Below are positions 1-9,923 of a stretch of DNA of 64,000 bases, piece after piece (within the stretch, counting starts at the first letter, position 1; each line of letters starts with the position of its first letter). The stretch covers positions 1 to 64,000 of the forward strand of contig JAKEFB010000308.1 in assembly GCA_022616275.1 (NCBI GenBank), given 5' to 3'. A program made the position numbers and the translations under genes. Below the pieces are notes generated by a model. That model was not told the DNA's origin, made no database searches, and saw only the letters and a program-made list of their open reading frames with translations. The stretch is from Chloroflexota bacterium. GTDB taxonomy: Bacteria > Chloroflexota > Anaerolineae > Promineifilales > Promineifilaceae.

Positions 1-36
1 ACTTTCAATAATTAATTATTTGGGATGGAGGAAAAA

Positions 37-840
37 ATGTCGCGAGAAAGCATCGTTGATACCAGTCGGCCCAACGCCGGCCGGATTTATGATTACCTTT
101 TGGGGGGTAGCCACAACTTCGAGGTAGACCGCCAGGCGGCCGAACGAATACGCCAGTTGGCTCCTTTTCTGCCAAAAGCCATGCGCCTGCAGCGCTGGTG
201 CCTGCAAGACCTGGCCGTAGAATTGACCAAGAACCGGGGCTACGACGTTATTATTGACTTCGCCTCAGGTTTGCCGACCAACGACCATATCCATCGTGTT
301 GTCCCACCTGGGACGACGGTGATCTATTCTGACTATGACCCGGTCGTAGTCGAGTACGCACACGAAATCTTAGCCGGCACCCCGGACGTCTACTTCTTCC
401 AGGCCGATGCCCGCCGGCCGGAGGAACTACTCGAACGCCAGGAGGTGCGGGAGATCCTGGCCGGCCGGCGCAACATAGGGCTTGCTTTTTGGGGGGTAAG
501 TGGTTTCATAGCCGATGACGAATTAGCCTATACGGCCCGGCGACTTTACGAATGGGCTGGCCCGGATAGTTGTCTGGCTTTTAACGCCCAGGGTGTAATG
601 CCTGACCCCGATAGCCCGGAAGTGATCAAGGTCATGGAGCTTTACCGACAAACGGGCGCACCCCTTCATATTCGCTCCCTGGATCGCTGCGTGGAACTAC
701 TTCAGCCCTGGTCTCTGATCCCGCCAGGTTTCATCTCCCTTCTGGACTGGCATGGATTGGACACTAGCACCTTAACTCAAGAAGATATCCGTAACTTCGG
801 GCCGGGTGGCGGCGGTTATGGGGCTTATCTTGCCAAGTGA
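37..840 (+). CDS. SAM-dependent methyltransferase, DUF574/PF04672 family
   Basis: A 267-residue protein of the S-adenosylmethionine-dependent methyltransferase family that is abundant in actinobacteria (PF04672, DUF574). The N-terminus carries the family signature SRPNAGRIYDYLLGGSHNF, followed by VIIDFASGLPTNDHIH as the likely SAM-binding loop and an acidic strand at VIYSDYDP. The methyl acceptor is unknown. I start it at ATG 37 because GGAGG (27-31) sits 5 nt upstream; an in-frame ATG at 25 overlaps that ribosome-binding site and is less likely. It is followed 3 nt later by a sensor kinase on the same strand, so it probably belongs to the signalling operon. Family assignment is firm; role is not. 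Confidence 0.85.
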   Translation: MSRESIVDTSRPNAGRIYDYLLGGSHNFEVDRQAAERIRQLAPFLPKAMRLQRWCLQDLAVELTKNRGYDVIIDFASGLPTNDHIHRVVPPGTTVIYSDYDPVVVEYAHEILAGTPDVYFFQADARRPEELLERQEVREILAGRRNIGLAFWGVSGFIADDELAYTARRLYEWAGPDSCLAFNAQGVMPDPDSPEVIKVMELYRQTGAPLHIRSLDRCVELLQPWSLIPPGFISLLDWHGLDTSTLTQEDIRNFGPGGGGYGAYLAK

Positions 841-843
841 GAG

Positions 844-2907
844 ATGGAGGAGCTTATCCGGTGGCTGGATACTAACCAGGCTAGCTTAGCCCGGGCCTGC
901 TACCAGACGCTGCACCAGAGCCTATTCACCAATCGGACCGAGGTCCGGCCGGCGATGCTGGAGGCTATTGCCGCCGACGAGGTCCAGGCCTTACGCCGCT
1001 TTTGTCAGGATCTCCTGTCTACCGCGGCCGTCGAACGGGGACAGCGTTTGTCGCAGTTCGGCCTGAGCGAAGAAAGCGTTTTGTGCCTGGGCCAGACAAT
1101 ACGCCGGTTTTTTCTGGACCATCTCAGCACGGATCAGGCTATTTCAGCTTTAGCGATCGCCGACAACTACCACCAGGCTTTGATCCAGGGCTACTTAAAA
1201 GGCCGTGAAAAGGTCATCCTTGAAGAGCAGGAGCGTATTCGCAGTGCGCTGCAAAAGACGCTCAACCGCTATACCGTTCAAATGGAAGTGGCCGCCACGG
1301 TCGCTGGGGCGACCTCCTCTATCCTCGATTTAGACACCCTGCTTCAGACCGCCGTAGACCTGATTTGTGAGCGCTTTGACCTCTATTACGTGGGGATTTT
1401 CCTGGTCGCGGCCGATGGCCACTGGGCCATTTTGCGGGCTGGTACAGGCGGACCTGGGCAGGAACTGTTAGAACGTGGTTACCGCCTTGAAGTCGGCGGT
1501 CATTCCTTGATCGGCCAATCTATCGCCCTTGGCGAACCACGTGTCGCTTTGGACACGAGGAAGGACCCTTCCCAACCTGGCGCTCCTTTCTCGCCAGAAA
1601 CTCACGCAGAAATTGCCATTCCCTTGATTTCCAGGGGGCAGACGATTGGTGCGCTTTCTGCCCACAGCCGGCACGCCGTCGCCTTCCCCGACCAGGACGT
1701 GACTGCCTTCCGCCTCCTGGCCGACCAGTTAGCTGGGGCATTAGAGAATGCTGGCCTGTTTGCCGAACTGCGTCGCTCCGAAGAAAAATACCGGACCATC
1801 CTGGAAAACATCGAAGAAGGCTATTACGAGATGGATCTGGCTGGGCGCTTTACGTTCGTCAACGACTCCACCTGCCATATCCTGGCCTGTTCCAAAGAAG
1901 AAATCCTGGGTGAAAATTACCGGCGGTTCATAGCTCTTGAGCACCCAGAAAAAGCTGCTGAACTATTTGAGGCGGTTCGCCAGACGGGCCGGCCGGTTAG
2001 GGGTGTTGAATATACGATCTTGGGCAAGGATAACGCTGGCCGCTTTGTTGAACTATCAGCCTTGCTGCTTCAAGACCCGGCCGGCCAACCGGCTGGCTTT
2101 CGGGGCACGATCCGGGACATCACCGAACGTAAGCAGGCCGAACGGCTTCTGATCGAACGCAAAGCCCTCGAACGGAGCAACCGGGAACTGCAACAATTTG
2201 CCTATGTCGCTTCACACGACTTGCAAGAACCACTGAATAAGATTCAGCTCTTTGGCGACCGTCTAAAGGCTAAAAGCAGTCCTGCCCTGGGCGAGGCCGG
2301 CCGTGACTACCTGGAACGTATGCTCAAAGCCGCCGGCCGGATGCAGACCTTGATTGACAACCTGCTGGCCCTTTCCCGGGTGACAACCCGAGGCCAGCCT
2401 TTTGTGCCAGTTAATCTCAACCAGGTAGCCCAGGAAGTTGTATCCGACTTGGAGGCCCGCATAGAGCAGGCCCAAGGGCGTGTGGAATTGAGCGAACTGC
2501 CAATAATTGACGCCGATCCCTCACAGATGCACCAATTGTTGCAAAACCTCATCGGTAACGCGCTAAAATTTCACCGGCCGGGAGAGGCGCCGCTCATCAA
2601 GGTTTACGGCGCTACTGTCGAAGAGCAGCCGGTAACCACCGCAGCGACAAACAACCTCTTTTGCCAGATTTTTGTCGAAGATAACGGTATTGGTTTTGAT
2701 GAAAAACACCTCAACCGGATCTTCCAGCCGTTCCAGCGTCTACATGGACTGAACGAATACGAAGGGACAGGCATGGGACTGGCCATTTGCCAGCGAATTG
2801 TTGAACGGCACCGGGGACGTATTATGGCCAGAAGTATACTTGGTCAAGGGGCAACGTTTATCATTATCTTACCGGTCAGGCAGGTCAATGGGGGAGATGG
2901 ATCATGA
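844..2907 (+). CDS. GAF-PAS sensor histidine kinase
   Basis: A 687-residue soluble sensor kinase. No membrane segment is visible. The order is: a helical N-terminal region (1-150) resembling RsbR-type sensor N-termini, a GAF domain (about 155-300), a PAS domain (about 312-430), a HisKA phosphoacceptor box FAYVASHDLQEPLNKI (about 455-470) typical of phytochrome-like kinases, and a C-terminal HATPase domain with N-box NLIGNALKFHRP and G-boxes DNGIGFDE and GTGMGLAI. The start codon lies 3 nt after the preceding methyltransferase. Its stop overlaps the start of the next gene, a CheY-like regulator, so the two are almost certainly a cognate pair. The signal is unknown. Confidence 0.9.
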   Translation: MEELIRWLDTNQASLARACYQTLHQSLFTNRTEVRPAMLEAIAADEVQALRRFCQDLLSTAAVERGQRLSQFGLSEESVLCLGQTIRRFFLDHLSTDQAISALAIADNYHQALIQGYLKGREKVILEEQERIRSALQKTLNRYTVQMEVAATVAGATSSILDLDTLLQTAVDLICERFDLYYVGIFLVAADGHWAILRAGTGGPGQELLERGYRLEVGGHSLIGQSIALGEPRVALDTRKDPSQPGAPFSPETHAEIAIPLISRGQTIGALSAHSRHAVAFPDQDVTAFRLLADQLAGALENAGLFAELRRSEEKYRTILENIEEGYYEMDLAGRFTFVNDSTCHILACSKEEILGENYRRFIALEHPEKAAELFEAVRQTGRPVRGVEYTILGKDNAGRFVELSALLLQDPAGQPAGFRGTIRDITERKQAERLLIERKALERSNRELQQFAYVASHDLQEPLNKIQLFGDRLKAKSSPALGEAGRDYLERMLKAAGRMQTLIDNLLALSRVTTRGQPFVPVNLNQVAQEVVSDLEARIEQAQGRVELSELPIIDADPSQMHQLLQNLIGNALKFHRPGEAPLIKVYGATVEEQPVTTAATNNLFCQIFVEDNGIGFDEKHLNRIFQPFQRLHGLNEYEGTGMGLAICQRIVERHRGRIMARSILGQGATFIIILPVRQVNGGDGS

Positions 2908-3365
2908 GAAAACTCCGCAAACCGACGACGATCCTGTTAGCCGACGACGACGCCGAGATCCGCCTACTGCTGGAAGAGGCCCTGGCCGAAAGTCGGGTTC
3001 TTAATGATCTCCGCTACGTGGAAAACGGCGAGGAGCTGATGGACTATCTCTATCGTCGCGGCAAGTATACCGCGTCGGATCTTGCCCCTTCTCCGGGGTT
3101 AATCCTGCTTGACTTGAATATGCCCAGAAAGAACGGCCGCGAGGCGCTCAAAGAGATCAAGGCCGATCCGAAGCTGCAGCACATCGCCGTAGTGATTTTA
3201 ACAACGTCGCGAGCAGAAGAAGATATTTTCCATACCTATGCTCTGGGCGCGAATTCGTTTATCATCAAGCCAAAGACGTTCGACCGGTTGATCTACATCA
3301 TGAAAAACCTGGTGCAATATTGGTTTGATATTGTCGAGTTACCGGCCGAACGAAGCACAAACTGA
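2904..3365 (+). CDS. CheY-like response regulator (Rcp1 type)
   Basis: A single-domain receiver of 153 residues. It shows the acidic pair DDD near the N-terminus, the phospho-acceptor region LILLDLNMPRKNG, the LTTS switch and the IKPKTFDRL lysine loop. This is the Rcp1 subclass, which usually pairs with phytochrome-like kinases, matching the HisKA type of the upstream gene. It starts inside the end of the upstream kinase gene (ATGA overlap), indicating translational coupling. There is no output domain, so it should act by protein contact or phosphotransfer. The next 100 nt contain repeated GCCAGCTTCTGGCCC words of unknown meaning. Confidence 0.9.
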   Translation: MRKLRKPTTILLADDDAEIRLLLEEALAESRVLNDLRYVENGEELMDYLYRRGKYTASDLAPSPGLILLDLNMPRKNGREALKEIKADPKLQHIAVVILTTSRAEEDIFHTYALGANSFIIKPKTFDRLIYIMKNLVQYWFDIVELPAERSTN

Positions 3366-3468
3366 TATGGACTCTCAGGCTGTGGCCGGTCTCTGATTAT
3401 GGCTGGCTTCCAGCCACGGCCAGCTTCTGGCCCGCCAGCTTCTGGCCCAGCCACCACTTGAAATCGAG

Positions 3469-4668
3469 ATGAACGAACCTTCTATCCGGATTCTTTTGGT
3501 AGACGACGACGAGGACTATTACGTCCTGGTTCGTGACCTGCTGGCCGACGTTGCCGGCCAGCAATATGACCTGGAATGGGTGGCAACTTACGAGGTGGCT
3601 CTGGAAGCAATGGCCACCAATACCCACGACGTATGTCTCCTGGACTTCCACCTTGGCCAGCGTTCTGGACTCGACCTCCTCCGTGAAGCGCTGGCCAAAG
3701 GGTGCAAGGCACCAATGATTATGCTCACCGGGCAGGGCGGGCACGAGATAGACGTTGAAGCCATGCAGGCCGGAGCGGCCGATTACCTGGCCAAGAAACA
3801 GGTAGACACCGCTATCCTGGAGCGCTCCGTCCGCTATGCCATTGAGCGGTCGCGGACGTTAGAGGCGCTACGTGAGAGTGAGCGGCGTAACGCCGAACTC
3901 TACCGGAAAGAACAAGAACGCAGCCAGGAGTTGGAGCGTGCCTACGCCGATCTGCGGCGGGCCGAAGGCATGCGCGACGATCTGACCCATATGGTTGTCC
4001 ATGACCTGCGGAATCCTTTGACCGTCATCCGTACCGGTCTTGACATGCTCACCAAAGTGCCAACAAATCCGTCTGTCAGGGCAGCAATGCCTGAAATCCT
4101 GGCCAATGTCCGCGGTGCCGCGCGAGAGATGGCCGGCATGATTGACGACTTGCTCCACATTAGCAAGTTTGAAGCCGGCGAACTACGACCCATGCTGGGG
4201 CTTCTTGCCCCGGCCGGCTTCCTGGGTAGGAAAGAGCAGGCTTATCGCTCTCAAGCTGAGAAGGAAAAGAAGACGCTGTCCTTTCAAGTTCCCCTGAATT
4301 TGCCCAGTATTAGGGCAGATACCGAGCTAATTGGCCGGGTGGTGGATAACCTCATCAGTAACGCTTTCAAGTACACCGAGGGAGGTGGTCATATTGAAGT
4401 CCGCGTTGAGCAAACAGCAGACGCCCTTGTCTTCCAGGTCCATGACGACGGCCGGGGAATTCCACCGGAATACCATACCCGCATTTTTGACAAGTTCGTC
4501 CAACTCACCGACTCCAAAGGAATACCCTTGCGTAAAGGAACCGGTCTTGGCCTGGCCTTCTGCCGCCTCGCCATCCAGGCCCACGGCGGTAAAATCTGGG
4601 TCGAGTCCACCCCCGGCCAGGGCAGCACCTTTGCCTTCACCCTGCCCCTCAACCTTCCCCTCGACTAA
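3469..4668 (+). CDS. Receiver-histidine kinase hybrid
   Basis: A 399-residue protein with an N-terminal receiver domain (RILLVDDDEDYYVLV, then VCLLDFHLGQRSG with the phospho-acceptor aspartate, and the TGQGG switch). A short coiled coil (residues about 125-165) leads to a HisKA box HMVVHDLRNPLTVI and a HATPase domain with NLISNAFKYTEGG, DDGRGIPPEY and GTGLGLAFCRLA. There is no membrane segment. Receiver-first kinases of this kind usually sit downstream in a phosphorelay, so this protein probably receives signal from the two preceding genes. It closes the signalling group; a new promoter follows. Confidence 0.9.
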   Translation: MNEPSIRILLVDDDEDYYVLVRDLLADVAGQQYDLEWVATYEVALEAMATNTHDVCLLDFHLGQRSGLDLLREALAKGCKAPMIMLTGQGGHEIDVEAMQAGAADYLAKKQVDTAILERSVRYAIERSRTLEALRESERRNAELYRKEQERSQELERAYADLRRAEGMRDDLTHMVVHDLRNPLTVIRTGLDMLTKVPTNPSVRAAMPEILANVRGAAREMAGMIDDLLHISKFEAGELRPMLGLLAPAGFLGRKEQAYRSQAEKEKKTLSFQVPLNLPSIRADTELIGRVVDNLISNAFKYTEGGGHIEVRVEQTADALVFQVHDDGRGIPPEYHTRIFDKFVQLTDSKGIPLRKGTGLGLAFCRLAIQAHGGKIWVESTPGQGSTFAFTLPLNLPLD

Positions 4669-4713
4669 CCCGGAGACACCTGCACAACCACTCCCTACCC
4701 CCCATAATTCCTC

Positions 4714-4741
4714 TTGGAGTTAGGCCACCCTGTGCTATAAT
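4714..4741 (+). promoter_or_regulatory. Sigma-70-like promoter for the RfbH-like gene
   Basis: TTGGAG (4714-4719), a 16-nt spacer, and a perfect TATAAT (4736-4741), about 55 nt before the ATG at 4796. Transcription should start near 4748, giving a short leader. Confidence 0.6.
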
Positions 4742-4795
4742 CTCTCCCTGGCCCCTGGGCCAGCCACCGGGTTACCCGGCTACGGAGAGCAACAA

Positions 4796-6112
4796 ATGAG
4801 CGATGCCGAAACCCTGCGCCAGTCAATCCTGGCGCAGGTTGCTGAATACTACCAACAGACCCACCACAACCGGCCGTTCATCCCCGGCGAGTCAAAAGTC
4901 CACTACGCCGGTCGGGTCTACGACGCTACCGAGCTGCAAAACATGGTCGGCGCCGTCCTCGACTTCTGGCTAACGGCCGGGCCGGAGGCGGCCGCCTTCG
5001 AAAAAAAGCTCAGCCGTTTCCTCGGCGTCCGCGAGGTCATCCCCGTCAACTCCGGCTCCTCGGCCAACCTCGTCGCCGTCACCGCCCTCTGTTCCCGCCA
5101 GTTGCGCCACGGTCTACGGCCGGGCGACGAGGTCATCATCCCTGCTGCCAGCTTCCCCACCACCGTCAACCCGCTCATTCAAAACGGCCTCGCGCCTGTC
5201 TTCGTAGACAGTTGCCTGGGCGACTACAACCTCGACCCCACCCAACTCGAAGCCGCCTTCTCCCCCCGCACCCGGGCCGTCATGTTCGCCCACACCCTGG
5301 GCAACCCGGCCAACATGGACGCCGTCATGGAGTTCGTTCAGCGCCACGACCTCTTCCTCATCGAAGACACCTGCGACGCCCTGGGTAGCCGTTGGGACGG
5401 CCGGTTGGTCGGTACTTTTGGCCACGCCGCCACCCTCAGCTTCTACCCCGCCCACCACATCACTTTGGGCGAAGGCGGCGCCGTCTACACCCACAGCCGC
5501 CGCCTGGCCAAGATCGCCCGCGCCGTCCGCGACTGGGGCCGAGACTGCTGGTGCGGCTACGACAACCCTGTCAACGGCAAATGCGGCATCCGCTTCGAGC
5601 GCGAAGTGCCGGGCATGCCCGGCTTTTACGACCATCGCTACTACTACACCGAAATCGGCTACAACCTTAAGCTGACCGACCCCCAGGCGGCGATGGGCCT
5701 GGCCCAACTTGACAAGCTGCCGGCCTTCATTGCCCGCCGCAAACGCAACTTCGCCTACCTTTACGAGGGACTCAAACCATTCCAGGAATTCCTGCTGCTG
5801 CCCACCTGGCACGCCAAGGCCGACCCGTCCTGGTTCGCCTTCCCGCTCTGGGTGCGCGACAGCGCACCCTTCCAGCGCCACCACCTCACCCGCTTCTTGG
5901 AGCAGCACAAAGTCGAGACCCGGCCGCTCTTCGCCGGCAACATCCTCAAGCAACCCGCCTACCAGGACATCACTTGCCGTGTCATTGGCGACCTGCCCGC
6001 CGCCGACCAGATCCTGCGTGGCGCCCTCTTCGTCGGCGTCTTCCCCGGCCTCGACACCCCCCAACTGGACTACATGATCGAGACCTTTACCAAATTCTTC
6101 CAACAATTATGA
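4796..6112 (+). CDS. rfbH: RfbH-type CDP-4-keto-6-deoxyglucose-3-dehydrase
   Basis: A 438-residue PMP-dependent dehydrase of the DegT/DnrJ/EryC1/StrS fold. In E1/RfbH enzymes the usual PLP-binding lysine is replaced by histidine, and that is seen here: SFYPAHHITLGEGG with His220/221. The iron-sulfur cysteines characteristic of this branch are also present: C193, then exactly 57 residues, C251, one residue, C253, then nine residues, C263. From memory the last gap is usually seven. It should remove the C3 hydroxyl of CDP-4-keto-6-deoxyglucose on the way to 3,6-dideoxyhexoses. A glycosyltransferase follows, but no CDP-glucose synthase or 4,6-dehydratase is in view. Confidence 0.88.
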   Translation: MSDAETLRQSILAQVAEYYQQTHHNRPFIPGESKVHYAGRVYDATELQNMVGAVLDFWLTAGPEAAAFEKKLSRFLGVREVIPVNSGSSANLVAVTALCSRQLRHGLRPGDEVIIPAASFPTTVNPLIQNGLAPVFVDSCLGDYNLDPTQLEAAFSPRTRAVMFAHTLGNPANMDAVMEFVQRHDLFLIEDTCDALGSRWDGRLVGTFGHAATLSFYPAHHITLGEGGAVYTHSRRLAKIARAVRDWGRDCWCGYDNPVNGKCGIRFEREVPGMPGFYDHRYYYTEIGYNLKLTDPQAAMGLAQLDKLPAFIARRKRNFAYLYEGLKPFQEFLLLPTWHAKADPSWFAFPLWVRDSAPFQRHHLTRFLEQHKVETRPLFAGNILKQPAYQDITCRVIGDLPAADQILRGALFVGVFPGLDTPQLDYMIETFTKFFQQL

Positions 6113-6126
6113 ACAACCAGTCACCC

Positions 6127-6154
6127 ATTGCTCATTGCTCATTGCTCATTGCTC
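6127..6154. repeat. Heptamer array ATTGCTC x4
   Basis: Four exact copies of the 7-mer ATTGCTC in the gap between the RfbH-like and GT2 genes. They are followed by GTAGTTGG and a further GCTCATTGCTC. The same words (CATTGCTCGTAGTTGG, then GCGCTCAT) recur near 46476-46532, so this is a dispersed element. Confidence 0.85.
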
Positions 6155-6197
6155 GTAGTTGGCAAGGCCAACCGCGCTCATTGCTCGTCACTCTCTT

Positions 6198-6941
6198 ATG
6201 AAGCTTTCCGTCATCATCTGCTGTTATAACGAACGAGCCACCATCCGGGACGTGATTGGCAAGACCCAACAAGTCAATCTTGGGCCGGGGTGGGAGCGGG
6301 AAATCATCGTCGTGGACAACTGCTCCACCGACGGCACCCGCGAGCTACTGCAAGGTATTGACAACCCCGAAATCCAGGTCATCTTCCACCGGCGCAACCT
6401 GGGTAAAGGTATGTCCATCCGCACCGGCATCGCCCACATGACCGGCGACTACCTGATCATCCAGGACGCCGACAGTGAGTATGATCCGGCCGAACATCCC
6501 CGCTTCTGCCGCAAGGCGCTCGAAACCGGCGCACCAGCCCTCTTCGGCTCGCGCGTCCTGGGCGGCCACACCCGCTACAAATACGCCCACGCCTACCTGG
6601 GCGTCCGTTTCCTCTCTACTTTAAGCAACCTTCTCTTCGGCGGCCGCCTGACCGACGTGCTCACCGCCACCAAGATGGTCCGGGCCGATGTGGTCAACTC
6701 CCTTAACCTGACCTGCACCGGTTTTGACCTGGACACCGAGCTGCCCGACAAAATTCTGCTGGCCGGCCACGATATCCTGGAAATTCCCATCAGCTACGAT
6801 CCCCGCACCTACGCCCAGGGCAAGAAAATAACCGTCAAAGATGGTCTCAAATCCATCCTGATCATGTTCCGCGACCGCTTGGGCTTCTCCCCCGCCCTCA
6901 AAAAAACAGAGATTAGAGATCAGAGATTGGAGATTGTTTAA
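6198..6941 (+). CDS. GT2 family glycosyltransferase
   Basis: A 247-residue GT-A fold transferase of family 2, similar to polyprenyl-phosphate sugar synthases. Seen are the N-terminal VIICCYNERATI strand, VVDNCSTDGTREL, NLGKGMSIRTGI and the nucleotide-sugar acid motif DADSEYDPAE. No membrane segment is present. I start it at ATG 6198, directly before the KLSVIICC strand; longer reading frames upstream run through a heptamer repeat. There is no clear ribosome-binding site. The last residues (TEIRDQRLEIV) are encoded by another heptamer repeat, so the natural C-terminus has probably been replaced or extended by it. Confidence 0.85.
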   Translation: MKLSVIICCYNERATIRDVIGKTQQVNLGPGWEREIIVVDNCSTDGTRELLQGIDNPEIQVIFHRRNLGKGMSIRTGIAHMTGDYLIIQDADSEYDPAEHPRFCRKALETGAPALFGSRVLGGHTRYKYAHAYLGVRFLSTLSNLLFGGRLTDVLTATKMVRADVVNSLNLTCTGFDLDTELPDKILLAGHDILEIPISYDPRTYAQGKKITVKDGLKSILIMFRDRLGFSPALKKTEIRDQRLEIV

Positions 6942-6962
6942 TCTCTAATCTCCAATCTCCCA
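6909..6962. repeat. Heptamer array GAGATTR / AATCTCY, inverted
   Basis: GAGATTA-GAGATCA-GAGATTG-GAGATTG followed by a TTTAATC-TCTAATC-TCCAATC array. The two halves are complementary and can fold as an imperfect hairpin around GTTT. It spans the 3' end of the GT2 gene and could act as a transcription terminator. Confidence 0.8.
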
Positions 6963-6995
6963 CTATGATGTTGAAAATGGACAGTTAGTGACTCC

Positions 6996-7952
6996 ATGAA
7001 GATTGTCATCACCGGCTCCATCGCCTACGACTACTTGATGTTCTTCCCCGGCCGCTTCCGGGAACACCTGCTGGCTGACCAGTTGCACACCATCAGCGTC
7101 AGTTTCCTGGTGGATTCCATGCGCCGTCAGCGAGGTGGCATCGCCGCCAACATCGCCTACACCATGGCCCTGCTCGGCGGCCGGCCGACGATCATGGCTA
7201 CGGCCGGTCAGGACTTCGGCGAATACCGTACCTGGCTGGAAAAGCAGGGCATAGACACCTCCGGCGTTGTCGTCATTGAGGACGAATACTGCGCCTCCTT
7301 TTTCGTCAACACCGACGAAGAACAAAACCAGATCGCCAGCTTCTACACCGGGGCCATGGCCCACGCCAACGAGCTGACCTTCGCTCGCTACGCCCCCGAC
7401 GCCAATCTGGTCATCATCTCACCCAACGACCCGGCCGCTATGGGTGCCTACACCCTGGAATGCAAGCAACTGGCCATCCCCTACGTCTACGACCCCAGCC
7501 AACAGGTTATCCGCCTGACCGCCGCCGACCTGCTGGCGGGCCTTACCGGTTGCGCTCTGCTGACCGTCAACGAGTACGAGCTAAGCATGATCCAGGAAAA
7601 GACCGGCCTGAAAGAAGCCGACATCCTCACCCGGGCCGGCGGGCTGCTCGTCACCCGGGGTAAGTTCGGCTCCACTATCCTCGTCGAGGACCGCATTTAC
7701 GACATCCCCGCCGTGTCGCCCCGAGAGATAGTCGAGCCTACTGGAGCTGGCGACGCCTTTCGGGGCGGCCTGCTGCGCGGCATCCAGTTGGGCTTGCCCT
7801 GGGATGTAGCCGGCCGGATGGGCGCCCTGGCCGCCACCTACTGCCTGGAAAACTTTGGCCCCCAGGGCCATCACTTCACCCCGGCCGAATTCATCACGCG
7901 CTACCGCGAACACTTCGACGACGCCGGCGCCCTCGACATCCTCAGCCACTAG
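6996..7952 (+). CDS. PfkB-family carbohydrate kinase, probable adenosine kinase
   Basis: A 318-residue ribokinase-fold enzyme. The N-terminal ITGSIAYDYLMFFPGRF and the RRQRGGIAANIAYTMALLGG glycine motif are typical of the bacterial adenosine-kinase-like PfkB branch. The C-terminal signature EPTGAGDAFRGG holds the catalytic aspartate and anion hole. The gene lies 91 nt upstream of S-adenosylhomocysteinase, which releases adenosine; phosphorylating that adenosine would pull the reversible hydrolysis forward. Substrate is inferred from family branch and context, and another nucleoside or sugar is possible. Confidence 0.85.
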   Translation: MKIVITGSIAYDYLMFFPGRFREHLLADQLHTISVSFLVDSMRRQRGGIAANIAYTMALLGGRPTIMATAGQDFGEYRTWLEKQGIDTSGVVVIEDEYCASFFVNTDEEQNQIASFYTGAMAHANELTFARYAPDANLVIISPNDPAAMGAYTLECKQLAIPYVYDPSQQVIRLTAADLLAGLTGCALLTVNEYELSMIQEKTGLKEADILTRAGGLLVTRGKFGSTILVEDRIYDIPAVSPREIVEPTGAGDAFRGGLLRGIQLGLPWDVAGRMGALAATYCLENFGPQGHHFTPAEFITRYREHFDDAGALDILSH

Positions 7953-7957
7953 CCATC

Positions 7958-8028
7958 AGCTATAAGCTATAGTTATCAGTCATCAGTTATCAGCGATAAA
8001 CACCCACTCTTCATCACTCATCATTTAA
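7958..8028. repeat. Degenerate heptamer array (AGCTATA, GTTATCA, TCACTCA)
   Basis: The gap before ahcY reads in 7-nt steps: AGCTATA twice, then GTTATCA, GTCATCA, GTTATCA, GCGATAA, ACACCCA, CTCTTCA, TCACTCA. The units drift in sequence but keep the period. The array ends just before the AAGGAG ribosome-binding site of ahcY. Confidence 0.75.
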
Positions 8029-9303
<1,275 letters not shown>

Positions 9304-9310
9304 TTTTGTG

Positions 9311-9343
9311 TGGGGCAACGTAACAAAATGTTACGTTGCCCCA
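9311..9343. terminator. Perfect 14-bp hairpin after ahcY
   Basis: TGGGGCAACGTAAC (9311-9324) and its exact complement (9330-9343) around an AAAAT loop, 7 nt after the ahcY stop. There is no T-tract, so it may work as an mRNA 3'-end stabiliser or a dispersed palindromic element rather than a classical terminator. Confidence 0.65.
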
Positions 9344-9360
9344 TGCAAATAGGGATTAGC

Positions 9361-9909
9361 ATGGAACACTGCGTTAACCACCCCGATCATGCCGCCGTCG
9401 AACATTGCGAGGTCTGTGGCCGGGCCCTGTGTGGGCTTTGCCTCTGGTACGGCGAGGACGGCCGCCGCCTGTGCGAAATCCACGCCCAAGAGCTGCGAGC
9501 CGCCGGCGAAGAGGTGCTGCCCCCCGAAACGTACGCCGAGGCCATTGAGCCGCGCCTGTTGAAACAGCCGGCCGCCGGCAACGCTGCCTCTGTCCCCTAT
9601 CAGGGCAACAGCCAGGATGTGACCGCCTTCCTGGCTGCCGTCATTTCCCTGACCACTCTCTTTAGTTGCATGGGTGGGGTCTACTGCCTGCCCATCGTCG
9701 CCGCCGCCCTGGGGTTGGCCGCCTTTGCCAACGCCTCCAAGGCCGTGGACCCGCAACGGACCCGTACCCTGGCCGGCGTCAGCCTGGGCATTGGCGGCCT
9801 CATGCTGCTCTTTATCCTTGCTTACGTGGGCTTCTTTGTCGGCGTGATGGCTTTTAGCTTTGCCCTGGCCACTTCTTCAGCCCCGCCTCCCCGCCCCCTC
9901 GTCCCTTAA
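9361..9909 (+). CDS. B-box zinc finger / DUF4190-like membrane protein
   Basis: A 182-residue protein. The first 45 residues form a zinc-binding cluster of the B-box type: C-x2-H, C-x2-C, C-x2-C and C-x2-H in CVNHPDHAAVEHCEVCGRAL and the stretch that follows. Two to three membrane segments (about 85-175) have the DUF4190 look, including a YCLPIVAAALGLAAFANA segment. I use ATG 9361 rather than upstream codons because those lie in the ahcY hairpin. Function is unknown; such proteins are common in Chloroflexota. Confidence 0.7.
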   Translation: MEHCVNHPDHAAVEHCEVCGRALCGLCLWYGEDGRRLCEIHAQELRAAGEEVLPPETYAEAIEPRLLKQPAAGNAASVPYQGNSQDVTAFLAAVISLTTLFSCMGGVYCLPIVAAALGLAAFANASKAVDPQRTRTLAGVSLGIGGLMLLFILAYVGFFVGVMAFSFALATSSAPPPRPLVP

Positions 9910-9923
9910 AGGCCGCGCCTTCT

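Noticed and set aside
5114-6106. 330-residue open frame antisense to the RfbH-like gene
   Set aside because: It is Val/Gly/Ala-rich with no domain, and mirrors a well-supported gene. Long antisense frames are expected at this GC content.
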